Below, one piece after another: positions 51,246-61,931 of a stretch of 64,000 nt of DNA. Location: contig NC_049566.1 in NCBI RefSeq assembly GCF_013368755.1, forward strand, positions 1,116,001-1,180,000. The letters run 5' to 3'. A program made the translations under genes and the position numbers. This stretch comes from Talaromyces rugulosus (lineage: Eukaryota > Ascomycota > Eurotiomycetes > Eurotiales > Trichocomaceae). Positions within the stretch are counted from its first letter, which is position 1, and the number at the start of each line of letters is the position of its first letter. The notes under the pieces were generated by a model. That model ran no database searches. It was given only the letters and a program-made list of their open reading frames with translations, and was not told the DNA's origin.

Positions 51246-52492
51246 TTATACGACGGTTTCAGACCTCTCGCCTTCTGCAATAACAGGAACGCTGAGACCC
51301 CGGTCCGGACTTTGCAAGACCAGTTGCTCATGCCTGCGAGCGCGAAGAAATTCACTGACTGACCGAATGAGTATAAACCACCCGACAATCATCAAGGCGT
51401 AAGAGATCCATTCGTTGGTCGTAATTGCAGCCATGGCGCCATTCGAAGAATCCCCGTTCCCTTGGGCACCAACCCCGGCTGCCGCGTTGTCGCCAATCGA
51501 GTTGGGATCGAAATTGTGGCTGTTTGGATCGGGGGGCGGCGTGTACTCGTCGTTGTCTTTGCCAGACCTCGAGTCGCCGCTTCCCTTCATATAAAACCCA
51601 TATTGAACCAATGTAAGACCGAGACCAGCTTTGCTTCCGTTTTTGGCTGCGTGCGTTGTGTGGAGGAGATAGGTGAGAAGGAAGCCGACGAGCTGGAACG
51701 ACATGGAAATCATTCCATTCCATATGAAAGAGAAAATAGAGCCGACCGGTAGGCCGTCCACGTAAACCTCGTCCGAGGACATGCCGGGGGCCATAATGGT
51801 GGTTTCCCAGTAGGGAGGAGTCGCATCAGCGGCCGCTTGTTCATACGACTAGACAAAAGTCAGCGACTACATCATTAATACTATGAACTCTTGAGACGTG
51901 AGACGTACCGGAGGTAGGTCTTCGTCTTTTTCGCCTCGCTCCGGCTTCGCATTCAGATTAGCGAAAACGCCGTCATTGGAAGAACCCATTCCGACCGAGC
52001 GGGACGCTGCGGACGGCGAGAAGGTTGGAAGAAGAGTCCCCCTCCTTTGCGTCGATGAAGATTGTGGACTTTCGGTGGTGGTATTATCTGCAGATGGTAC
52101 TGTTTCAGGGCTGGCCACGGTCGGGTCGCCTCGCATCAGCCGTTGCCTGTCGTCTGGCTCGTCGCCATCGTCTGAATCCTCGCCATCGTCAAAGGCATCT
52201 TCCATATCATTATTAGCCGCTCCGTGCATGGGATCTTCATGGAAGAGACGGTGCGACGATGGCGACGACGACCGGGAGTGGAATGAGGGTGGCGGTGACG
52301 AGGGGATTGGGGGGGCTAGGTTGGACACAGGCGGGAATGCCTCGACGTGGCTATCCTCGTCGTCTTCATCGTGGGCATTAACCTGCAAGAAACGTGTCAC
52401 ATCAGCCGCATGCTCGTTTTCATCAGGGAGGGGAGCTTGGCTGCGAGATGCCATGGACATGCACTTACACGCTCATATCGCTGTGAACTCAT
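51246..52492 (-). CDS. BSD2: BSD2/Ndfip-type adaptor of the Rsp5 ubiquitin ligase
   Basis: A 366-residue membrane adaptor like yeast Bsd2 and human Ndfip1/2, which recruit Rsp5/NEDD4 ligases to sort metal transporters and other cargo to the vacuole. Minus-strand exons: 52492-52469, 52382-51909 and 51848-51246, all phase 0. The first exon codes only MSSQRYER. About 190 acidic, Ser/Pro-rich cytosolic residues end in a PPSY motif (DLPP|SYEQAAADATPPYWE) that is split by intron 2. Three membrane segments follow: GSIFSFIWNGMISMSFQLVG (about 203-228), AGLGLTLVQYGFYM (about 241-256) and WISYALMIVGWFILIRSV (about 312-333), with a polar Asn/Gly/Pro-rich insert between the last two. An ATG in intron 1 (52460) could also start translation in frame. 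Confidence 0.88.
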
Positions 52493-52901
52493 GATAAGCC
52501 GGTCGGAGCGGAAGCGTCGACGCGGAGGCGCATAAAGAAAAGGAGGCGAGGAAAAGCCGGGTTGAGAGAGATATGTACACCGGACAAAGATACGAACAAG
52601 GAGAGACAAGGACAGGACGGACAGAGGGAACGATGGCGATGGAAGCGAATCGAGGCGCAGGCAGACGGGTAGGGGTGACAGAGCAGGTGACGGAGTTAAG
52701 CAGTCTGCTTACTAGGCTCGCTGCCTGAGCCGCCAGGCAGCCAACAATCTCTCTCTCCGGGAGGAAAATAACAGAAACCGCAACAACTTCCAGCAAGCAA
52801 GCAAGCGACTATTGCGATGCGCTTCTGTTGACTGACGCCCACTTCAACACTCCCACTTCCTCAGCTTCCTGTCGCTTAAATCGCGTACACCGCCTGCCAC
52901 C
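52493..52901. other. Divergent promoter between BSD2 and the CBP6-like gene
   Basis: A 409-nt bidirectional promoter region, CT/GA-rich, with no gene of its own. Confidence 0.5.
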
Positions 52902-53347
52902 ATGTCCAAGTCAGCGGTAAGTTCCACCGGGTTTCCTGTTCATCATATGACGTTGTCGCGATTAACGATGATGATTCCTAACAACGATTCCACCAGCAGA
53001 CTGCCTACACGCGCATTGCACAAATCTTGCAGAAATGGCCCGTCGACCGTGTGCGACCAGAGCCAGTCTCCATCCAGCATTACCTGCGCACGCATCTTCC
53101 CAAGGCCCAAGGTGGCTTGTCGGAGTCGCCATCGCCGTCCCCTATCTCGGACTCGTCCATCAACGCTCTCAATTCGCTGCTCAAAAACAGCTATAACCAA
53201 CGGTATCCTCTACCGAAAAAGCTGCGCTTCCCGGCAAGCAGGCCCGATCATTACGATGTTCTTTTGAAGGAGTTTGAAGAGGCGCCAACCCGGACTTGGT
53301 TCCAGAGGATACAAAAGCGATTTAGCGGTTTCCTGCGGTTGAAGTAG
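52902..53347 (+). CDS. Small mitochondrial complex III assembly factor (UQCC2/CBP6-like)
   Basis: A 121-residue protein from exons 52902-52916 and 52997-53347. The first exon codes MSKSA and the intron uses GTAAGT...CAG in phase 0. The acceptor is tandem (CCAGCAG), so one Gln may be present or absent at residue 6. The body begins TAYTRIAQILQKWPVDRVRP and continues with SIQHYLRTHLPK, NALNSLLKNSYNQRYPLPKK, LRFPASRPDHYDVLLKEFEE and APTRTWFQRIQKRFSGFL. This short basic helical layout, with the LQKWPxDxxRP start, resembles the Cbp6/UQCC2 family that helps translate and assemble cytochrome b. The assignment is from pattern only. Its 3' end faces the SCOT gene, 196 nt away. Confidence 0.65.
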
Positions 53348-53543
53348 AGAACTCTCTCTCTCTTTTTATATTCAAAGTCTGGGGGTTTTCTCTGTAACAA
53401 TATGGGTGTAGACTATTGTGGAGTTTGGGTTGTACATTATCATGCTGCACGCAAGGCGTTTTTGTTCGATTGTAACATTCAAATATTTCCTATTTACAAG
53501 ATGCATACAGAGGTATAGAACCAAAAAAGAAAAATCAATCCAT

Positions 53544-55208
53544 TCACAGCATTTTCTTCAGATCATCAGCAACCTGGAAGGGAGCCTCTGTCTTCGCCTT
53601 GACCTCGTCCACCGTGACCCCATCGGCAATCTCAACCAACGTCAGCCCCTTGGTAAAGTCGACGTCAAAGACAGCTAGTTCCGTGATGATGCGGCTGACA
53701 CAAGCTCTGCCGGTCAGTGGGAACTCGCATTGTTTGAGAATCTTCGGGTTGCCTTTCTTGTCCGTGTGTTCCATTGTGACCACGACCTTTGTGGCTGAAG
53801 GGTTAGAGACAAGGTCCATGGCGCCGCCAAAGCCCTTGATCTTGCCTGGAAGCATCCCTGTACGGCGTTAGAATTGTTTGCCATAAATATAGGGGAAAGG
53901 GCAAAACTTACAGTTGGCAAGGTCTCCTCGAGCACTGACTTGCATAGCTCCGAGAATGGTCAAATCAATACGACCGGAGCGAATCATACCAAATGACTCG
54001 TCACTTCCAAAAACTGCCGCGCCCGGGTTCAGAGTAACAGTCTCCTTTCCGGCATTGATGAGGTCCGGGTCCTCAGAGCCCTTTCGAGGATACGGACCCA
54101 GTCCGAGAATACCGTTCTCAGACTGTAACATGACCTCTACCGACGGGTCGACAAAGTTGGGAGCGAGCATGGGCATGCCAATACCCAAGTTGGCATACAT
54201 GCCATTTTTGAACTCTTTGGCAGCACGTCGCACGATGCGCTCGCGTTTGTTGGCCGTTTCGCCCTGGCCGAGAGCAGACATGTCGTCGCCCTCGTCCTTG
54301 GCAAAGGTATACTTTTCAATCTTCTTGTCCTCGGTACCCCGAATCACGCGCTTGACGTAGATTCCAGGCAGATGCACAGCAGCCGGGTCAATCTCGCCAA
54401 CCTCGACAATGTTTTCGGCCTCGACAATGGTCATTTTGGCGTTGCGGCCCATTGCGCCGTTGAAGTTTGCTGCGGCGAACCGGAACTGGCAGTTGCCCAG
54501 CTTGTCTGCCTTCCAGGCTTTGACAAAGGCGTAGTCTCCCTTGATAGCATGCTCCATAACGTAGCTCTTCCCGTCAAACACTTTGACGTCCCGCGCATCT
54601 CCATACAAGGCGACAGTCCCGTCGGCGTTGTGCTTCAGAGGCAGCTCACCGGTCTGAACAACAGTACCAAAGGCAGCAGGCGTATAAAAGGCAGGAATTC
54701 CCGCACCGCCAGAACGGCATCGCTCAGCAAGCGTACCCTGCGGGGTCAGCTCAAGCTCAATCTCGCCTCCCAGGTACATGCGCTCAAAGGTCTTATTTTC
54801 GCCAACATAGCTGGCAATCATCTTCTTGATCTGCTTGCTCGCAAGGAGCAGGCCCAGACCCGAGCCGTCCACACCGGCATTGTTGCTGACAGCAGTCAAG
54901 CCTGTGATTTGCGGGTTCGCGCGAACCGCGTTGATGAGCGTGTCTGGCACGCCGCAGAGGCCGAAGCCGCCGGCGAGGACAGTCGAGTTCGACTTCATGT
55001 CTTTGATTGCCTCGGCGGCAGACGGGAAGACCTTGTTGATCTCATTTCGTCGCACGGAGCTAGAAAACGCGCGAGCAAGGAATTGCTGGTGCTACAAGCA
55101 GAGCCAGTGAGTACGGTTTCATGATAGGAACCTCAAGAGTCGTACCTTGTTTGGATTTGCGCTAAATTGCCGCGCCAGGCGAAAGCAGGACGCGATCTGA
55201 GAAGGCAT
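53544..55208 (-). CDS. Succinyl-CoA:3-ketoacid CoA-transferase (SCOT), mitochondrial
   Basis: A 518-residue enzyme that moves CoA from succinyl-CoA to acetoacetate (or related acids) in the mitochondrial matrix. Minus-strand exons: 55208-55146, 55091-53912 and 53857-53544; phases agree. Start [20 protein letters not shown], a typical presequence, extended by [19 protein letters not shown]. The alpha-type domain has [33 protein letters not shown] and [15 protein letters not shown]. The beta-type domain has [15 protein letters not shown] and the catalytic Glu in [12 protein letters not shown], then [20 protein letters not shown] and GGAMDLVSN. The two domains are fused in one chain, as in eukaryotic SCOT. 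In fungi the enzyme may also serve acetate/propionate detoxification as a CoA transferase; substrate preference is not visible. Confidence 0.95.
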
Positions 55209-55661
55209 ATTATTGTCTTGCCTTCGGTATAGTCTAATTTCACACGTAAAGAAAAGCGAAGAAAGAGAAAGAGGAAGTGAATATCCCAGATCGAAAGAGG
55301 ACGAGCGCATTAATTCCGCAACTGCATGGTGCTCGGCCCGCTCCCCGCAAAACGGCCGGCTAGTGCTGCCGGCAATGCCAGGCAAGTCCGACACCCCGGA
55401 ATTCACCTTTTGACCCTCGGGTATGCCCCGATTACTCTAAAAAAAAGGCCCATTCTTATATATTTTTGCTCGCGGTAAACGTTATTTAGCCGGGGGTGGA
55501 TAATTTATTGAAAATCACTCTATATAAGCCCTCTGTTCTTGAGTAACTCGTCACTTGAAGGCCGGCTATTGGCGGCTATGGGCGGATCTGGGGTAAGTTA
55601 TTATGAGATTATTTTTATTACTGTGTCAATTTATATCAATATAGAAAACAAGATACGAAAG
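55209..55661. other. Intergenic between SCOT start and the FRQ-like gene end
   Basis: Promoter of the SCOT gene and 3' flank of the FRQ-like gene, A/T-rich from 55440. No gene seen. Confidence 0.5.
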
Positions 55662-57486
55662 TTAAGTAGCTTCTACATCTTCAGCCCTGGATACGGCGCC
55701 GACGGTATCATGCTCAAGCGACGACACAACCTCAGCTCTCCATTTCTGAATAGATACCGCGTGCGTTGGTTTATCCACACCGTATCCACTGTAGTTTAGT
55801 TCTGAAGGCGAAATTTCGTCTTCGTCGTCCGAACTATCTGAAGAGAAAACCCCATAAGTGGGAGGTGGAAGAGAAGAGGGAGCCAGTTCCTCGTGGATGC
55901 TGGCTACGACGTGTGCTTTGAAAGTGCTGTGGACCTTAGGACGAGGGATGATTCTGTTTTTGGAGAGACGGTTGTCGGGGGCTCGAGAAGTCATGGTGGT
56001 ATGGACGGAGTTAGGGACTGAGGTGTACTTAACCGTGACATGCACTGCAAAATTATCACTAGGAATCACATCCCCAACGCCAGACGCTTCCAGCTCGATT
56101 GGCCGGGCCCTGGTTCCATCAGCTATCGGGGTTAATGGCACCTCGTTCAATGATAGACCTGGAGAGCTGACTTCGTGTTGCTTGTCGTTGTTCTCTTTAT
56201 GCTCAGTACGGTAAGCCGCAAAGCGGTTGGATACGTGACTCTCAGACGGTCGCCGGCGTTTTCGTTTCTTGTCATATTGATGTGGATCTTGACAAAGATC
56301 TGCATGATCTATACTATCGCAAGAATAGTCCATGTAGAACGATGCATTCTTGTAGTAAGCCATCCTGCCATGGGGTGCACTTGACGAAAGCTTTGGAGAC
56401 TTGGACGTCTGCGGATTCGGATGGACTACCGTAAATTGCGTTGTACTTTCAGCTTCACTGTTGGTCATCGATAAACTATCAGCTTCAGCTTCGCTTCCAT
56501 GTTTCAGAAATGCAGATGGCGTGTAATATGGGTTCTTCTTGATTGTCGACATCACATCCATCTTGTCGAAGCCGAGTGGAACTCGTGTAGACGCCCGCGA
56601 TTTAAAAAAATTCTGGTTGTCAACTTGGATTTCATCTTGCGTGGCGCGTGATTCGACAGGATCGCCTTTGGCGGCTTTCCATCTCAGGTAGTTCCCATCC
56701 GTAGAAATATCTAGTCGTGTGCTATGTTTCTTGAGAGTCTCCAGGCTGAATTTGTGCTGGCTGACAGCCGAGGAAGCTTGTTGGATGCAACCTAGCATCT
56801 CATTGATGCTAAACCAGCCATCTTGATTGCCCTGTAGCAAATTAGACTTGCGACTCGAGGTATGATGCGAAGTATTGATAGGCGAGCACAAGCACTCAAT
56901 CAACACGACCAGCATTCCCATGCGAGCCTCTTCAGAAAGCAGCGAATTTGCATTTGGGAGCGAATTGTCCTTTGATAGCCGCGGTGGCACCGATACATCA
57001 GCAGCAAACCGCTCAAGGATATTCTCCAGCTGCCTTTTCCTTCGGACTGACAGACGATGAGCTCGAATCTCGAATAGCTTGTCGTCTCGCAAATGCCGGG
57101 GGTTAGCTTCTCGATACCGCCGCAGTTTTCGTTTCATGCGCTTGACATCCAGGGTCAGGTCATCGATGATCCCTCGCAGATCCTCGTTTTCCCTCTCCCA
57201 GTCATTAGTGCGCATGTACGATAGGATCGGATCCTCTGGATCTGGAGCCGTAGTGACATGTTTCTCGCCGATCTGTACATCGACATTGTCTAAGAGGAAG
57301 GGCGGATCATCTGGTTTTTTTTTGTCTGGTCAGCAACTACCACTCAATCCATCACCGTTCTTCCCACCTACCTCCTAGGCCGCCAATCTGCGAGGCTGCC
57401 TTATGGTTGACCTCGTCGAACCAATGGTCCGACGCAGACTTCTTTTGACTGCTCTCGGAGACCTCGGCTGGGATATTGGGAGACAT
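55662..57486 (-). CDS. FREQUENCY-like coiled-coil protein (FRQ domain-like)
   Basis: A 587-residue protein from exons 57486-57372 and 57310-55662, joined in phase (GTAGGT...CAG). Start MSPNIPAEVSESSQKK. Residues about 72-145 hold NDWERENEDLRGIIDDLTLD, VKRMKRKLRRYREANPRHL, then DDKLFEIRAHRL and RKRQLENILERFAADVS. As I recall the Neurospora clock protein FRQ, this is its conserved order: a DDLT coiled coil, a KLFEI+xHxL block and an RELExxLxxFA helix. A second block, QDGWFSINEMLGCIQQASSA then STRLDISTDGNYLRWKA, parallels the FRQ DGW...LSPDGxxIRW region. The rest is Ser/Asp-rich and disordered. It is much shorter than FRQ (about 990 residues), so the FRH/CK1-binding and C-terminal parts may be missing. 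Homology is inferred from memory of the family. Confidence 0.65.
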
Positions 57487-58714
57487 CAAGGAGAGATATA
57501 TATGGCAGCTACCTGTGATTGTCGCGGGGCCACAGCAATGCCTCGGTTGCTCGACGTAAAAATGTGCAACAATCCGGACCAATTATGCCCATCAGGAAGA
57601 AGCCAGGCGATATCAGAGTGAAAGAACTAAATAGAGGTTCGTCAAACGGAGTTGCCAGTCTGCAGCAGACAGTCGATCAGAAACAGCGTCGATTATACAG
57701 CTGCTGTCGAGCAAACACGTTAGAAAGCACTCGTTTGTCTCGTCCCTTCACCGCTCAACCTGCCTTGTTGACAAGACAATGAAAACGTCGGAGACATTTT
57801 TTCTGGGGAGAAAGGGTGGCCCGCGTGATGCTCGACGGCGATCGTGATCCCGTTCGATTCGCATGATGTTTGATAGCCAGCTAGCTAGCTAGTGGGTAAG
57901 CAGCGATATACAAAGTCCCGACAGCGATCAGATGCAACGAGGACGATCTGACAATCAGGAGCAGCACTGGCACCTTCCCGGCGATCGGGCCAATGGCCGC
58001 CCTGCAGCGCGCGAGGTGATCGCGATCCCGGCCGGTTTGGGCTAGACTGTTACATTAATTAGGGTTAGGGTTGAATAATAAGGTAACTTTAATAATCATG
58101 GTTTATATTGATATGAAACTATATATGACCGAACAATACAAGTACAGGTGTTAACGCCAGGCCACAAATAGTCAAAATCATGGATATTCGCTTCCTATCC
58201 AACTCCGCTTAGTACAAATCAACTGGGAATTATGAAACTCGAAAAAAGGCGGATAGATCGATCGGGTGAGTTTTGGATAAAAAAAAAAAAAAGGTAAAAC
58301 GAAAAGCAATACACGGCAACTCCTGTTTCCTTAAATAAAGAATAATCATATCAGATGAATGACGTGAGCCTCCCTCACCCCCCCAAAGCGCTTTCGCTAA
58401 AGACGCGTATGATTTCGTTCCTCCCCAGACGCACGCAGTCTCCGTAGTTCTTGTGTTCCTGCAAGAGAAACACTATGTACAGAATTTGGACTGCATCACT
58501 GTCAATGTCACGAAGAAAAGATAGAACTGGGCGAGAATCTGATTGCTAAATCATGATTCAAAGTCCGGTTTCAAGGTTGTAGTGTGGTTGATACATTTAC
58601 ATGTATCGGGTCGGAGTATTATAAGTAGTAGGGAGGAAATAGCAGTAAAGGAGTGGAATTTCGGTGACTTGGCGTGGATGTAGGCGTGGAATCGTATGGA
58701 TAGAAGGAAAGAAA
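57487..58714. other. Intergenic between the FRQ-like gene start and the WSC gene end
   Basis: 1.2 kb. 57490-57780 is open in some plus frames but has no motif; it is probably the leader of the FRQ-like gene. It holds a CTAG-repeat (57884-57895) and a telomere-like pair of repeats (58059-58070). 58280-58700 is the 3' flank of the WSC gene. No gene seen. Confidence 0.5.
58059..58070 (+). repeat. Interstitial telomere-like (TTAGGG)2 / telobox
   Basis: TTAGGGTTAGGG followed by TT lies about 570 nt upstream of the FRQ-like ATG. Two perfect copies of the fungal telomere unit; such sites can bind Tbf1/Taz1-like factors. Function is inferred. Confidence 0.6.
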
Positions 58715-59647
58715 TTACAAGCGGCCGTCAGGGTTAGTGACCTGAACAGAGTGAGTCAGTAAAAAGAGTTCCTCTTCAAGGAGTGGCAGATGCAGGAAAA
58801 AATACCGTGAGGATTCTTCTAGAGAAATCCTGGTCATCGTCAATGCTGCCGTTGCTTTGGCGGCGTTGAGCCATGTAGTCTCCATCCCAACGCGAGTCCG
58901 AGCTTGGTGTGTTGGGTTTCTTTTGGGCGAATGCACTGATTTCGGCATTTCGTCGGTATTCCTCTTCGAGTTTTCTGGCCCTCTTGCGTCGGAGGAAAAA
59001 GAAGGCGGCTCCGATGATTACAGAGAGTGCGACAACGCCGACAACCACGCCGGCGGCGATACCGGCGGTGTTCACGCCACCACCTGACTTGGAGCTGGTT
59101 GAGGGCTGGTTGGAGGCCGTGACGACGATCGTTTGGCCGGCTTTTGTGATGACGGATACACCAGCAGTCGTGGTGGTGCTGCTGCTGGTGGAAGCACTGT
59201 CTTCGCCCATAACGGCAACTGTAGGTGTTGTGCCAGTGAGGAAGACTTCATATGCGCTCTTTCCACCGCCTAGGATATTTAAGTTAGTAAAACCATAAAA
59301 TCTCGTCGCCAGTCGGGTAGCTTACATATGTGTGAAGGAAAGCCAGAACATTTGGAATCGCAACCAGTCGTCTTGGTGGCATTTGGAGGGATCTCGTCGC
59401 CGCATAGACATTGGAGACCATCATACAAGGCCATGACAGGGTATCCCAACTGGACACATTGCTCCTGGCAGTACCCGTCCGTTTGCCATGTGTACGTTCC
59501 GTTATTCTTGTATCCTGGCACGTCTGAGTAACAGTCGACTCGCGTTGTCTCGTTTAAATTCAAGTCACTTGCTGCCGAGGCACTTAATCGGTCGGCCAAG
59601 AGGATGGGTAATGCCGCCAGCACGGCATTTGGTAGTGAGAACCTCAT
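58715..59647 (-). CDS. WSC-domain cell-wall stress sensor (Wsc1-like)
   Basis: A 270-residue type I membrane protein like Wsc1, a mechanosensor that feeds Rho1-Pkc1-MpkA signalling. Minus-strand exons: 59647-59326, 59269-58806 and 58741-58715; phases agree. Residues 1-26 are a signal peptide (VLAALPILLADRLSASA). The WSC domain (about 36-125) carries eight cysteines: DCYSDVPGY, YCQEQCVQLGY, LQCLCGDEIPP, GCDSKCSG and HICGGG. A Ser/Thr-rich stalk shorter than in yeast Wsc1 follows, then one membrane span (AGIAAGVVVGVVALSVIIGA) and a RRKRARK stop-transfer. The short tail ends DDQDFSRRILTVTNPDGRL, where the last nine codons come from a 27-nt exon, so the conserved NPDGR end depends on that splice. 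Confidence 0.92.
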
Positions 59648-59867
59648 CGTTATCTAAAAAAACGAAAGTGGAAGAAAAATAATCAAATGTGAATGAAAGT
59701 GGGCGCAATATCGAGTTCGAAGGGACGGCCGGCGTAACCCTCGACTGTATGGTATATCCCTGGTGTCTTCAAAGATTTGCCTCCTCTCGACTGTTGCAAG
59801 GCACACGGCTTGTTGTGTGACTCAAGCGCACTTCACCGCCCAAACAAAGCCCGAATTGTGGATGACG

Positions 59868-59898
<31 letters not shown>

Positions 59899-60914
59899 GC
59901 GGGCGGTAGCAAGATGGCGTGTATTTGTTTCAGAGCAAGACGCCAGCCGGCGCCGTGCACATCTGCCCCTGACGGATTAGGAAGCAGAGGAAGCGGACGT
60001 GTGTGCGTGTGTGTGTGGTGTTGAGAGTGATCCTTGGTTTCGAGTGGGAAAACACAGACGGCCTGATCGATTTGGCGATAGGTTTGTTGATGGAAAGGCG
60101 AGAGGAACGAAACGAGAGACAAGAGTGAAGCGGCACCAAGGACGAAAAGGAAGGATCGTTCAGTGGTAGTGGTGGTGCGGGAGCGCGGGTGGAGAGAGGG
60201 AGACGAGGAGAGCGAGAGCTCGTAACAATAATGTGGCCGTCAGGGTCACTCTTGGCCCGGGAATGGCGGCGCTAGCCCACTTTGGGCCGCAAGAAACACG
60301 GCTGCCCCACACGGTATGTTAGGGTCGACTAGCGGGCCGCTAGTGGGGCTCGCGGCCGCTTTCATTGGACTCTGTCCCCATTTCCGGCCCCACTATGGTT
60401 CCGCTAGGCGGAATTCGCGTCAACAGAGTCGTTTAATTGGCTGGTACCTGACCACCAGGACGTCCGTGCACCGAGTCCAGTACACAGCCCGTTCTGCAAT
60501 ATTACGTACTGTACCGCACTATATACAATAAATACGCAGCAAATACGCAGCAAATACCCGTATTTACACTTTTGCAGTCCTCTTGTCGCCACCTGCAGAA
60601 CGTCGTCATAATCACATTTAATATAATTATGGCTCACGACCAGTCAAATCTCTTGCATGAGCCGAGCACTATATACTTATATTAAATGTATGTCTCTTAT
60701 AGTCATATCGCATTCTCTTCCCTTGCATTCACATGATAGCAACCGGCTACGTGGTGCTAAGGCCTCTGTGAGGACCACCGTCTGATGACTCGTACCATGA
60801 AGGAGAGATATTAATAATCATGCCCATTTGACACATACTTTCGGAGCATTTGATATTAACTATCAGCTAACAGGTTCAAAATAGTTAATCTACACGCTCA
60901 ACCAAGAGGCCTAC
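59648..60914. other. Intergenic upstream of the WSC gene
   Basis: 1.27 kb. The WSC-proximal part has a GA microsatellite and a GT-rich run, typical of a fungal leader/promoter. 60240-60420 is GC-rich with palindromes. 60530-60910 is A/T-rich. No gene seen. Confidence 0.5.
59872..59898. repeat. (GA)n microsatellite
   Basis: About 13 uninterrupted GA units in the upstream region of the WSC gene, with a shorter GT-rich run at 59999-60019. Confidence 0.95.
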
Positions 60915-61931
60915 TTACTCCCTCGGCAGCGAGTCCCCGCTTTTTGTACAACTAGTGTTTACGACTTTCTGCCACAGGCTACTAACGTTGCCCATAGGGT
61001 TATCTCGCACCAAACCCTTCAGAATAACCTTGACAAGCATATGGTTAGGAGGGCCAGGCTGCAATCTCCACCGCCTCCAAGCTTGTTCAGCAATATCGAA
61101 AGAGCGTGGTGGTCCCGACCATTGGAAGTTGGCCATGTAACTTTGAAAGATGTCAGCAGACATAATTGCTATATACTGAATTCCCAAACTTACCATTTTT
61201 TGTTTGCAGCATCCCATAGGAGATCGTCTGGTTTGGGGCCATAACTTACTATTCCACACCGTTTGGTATCTCTGTGGGCAAGTTGGTTAGTATATCACTT
61301 GCTTTTGCACCGAAAAAGCGATACCTACCCAAGTGCTTCTTCGAACGCTTCAAAAATCTCATCTTGCTCAGACTTGGACTTTCGTATGTAGTAACTTTAC
61401 CATCACCAAGCGGGACTCCAGGGCACCAGGTTGTTAGAATGTAAGAAATGAAGCCGGTAGGTATAATACCATCGTCACTCTGTTTCGTATGCAGTTCTGC
61501 AACCAAATGTGGAGCATTGTTTGCTCTATTTTCTGCAAATTTGCGCAGAGCATTGATCTCAGAGGCCATAAATATTGAACGGTTGGTGTCAGTTTGTGCT
61601 TTTCTGGCAGCTGCACTCGTAAACTCAGCATCAATCCAAGGAGCCCTGTGATTGATTCGATGAGTTAGCAACCAGCACTTCGATAAGAATGGGAAAAATA
61701 TGCAGCCTACTGCATGTAGATTTTCACGGCGTGCTTGTCTTTCAGATCATCTTCTCGTTTGCATGAAAATGTCGCCTAAACGATAGATAGTAGATTAGGA
61801 GCAGTGCTCCCCTATTGGGTATCTTGACTTGAATTCTCACTGAGTTTTTGATCTATCACCCAGACAACATTTGGATCATTAGGGAAAACGATCTGTTTTC
61901 CGCACCAAACGTTAGGACCGAAAAAGTTCAT
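60915..61931 (-). pseudogene. Protein-kinase-like gene, probably disrupted
   Basis: Minus-strand pieces that read like one kinase-fold protein of an orphan Eurotiales family: 61931-61841 (MNFFGPNVWCGKQIVFPN, VVWVIDQKL), 61775-61711 (ATFSCKREDDLKDKHAVKI), 61645-61401 (APWIDAEFTSAAARKAQ, GFISYILTTWCPGVPLGD), 61372-61329 (SEQDEIFEAFEEALG), 61271-61194 (CGIVSYGPKPDDLLWDAANK) and 61140-60915 (MANFQWSGP). GPNVWC and the SYILTTWCPGVPL hinge-like block, then EAFEEAL and LLWDAANKKW, match the layout of the C-lobe, but no HRD/DFG is seen. Intron borders are good and phases agree except at two places: entry to the second and to the fourth piece, each off by one base. Either small deletions disabled it or I have misread two introns. 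Confidence 0.45.

Noticed and set aside
54372..55124. 250-codon open frame antisense to SCOT
   Set aside because: A long antisense frame caused by codon bias in the SCOT gene; no recognisable domain.
57841..57870. tRNA B-box-like GTTCGATTC
   Set aside because: No matching A box, acceptor stem or anticodon arm at the right spacing.
58059..58070. Telomere or assembly end
   Set aside because: Only two repeat units, with ordinary genes on both sides.
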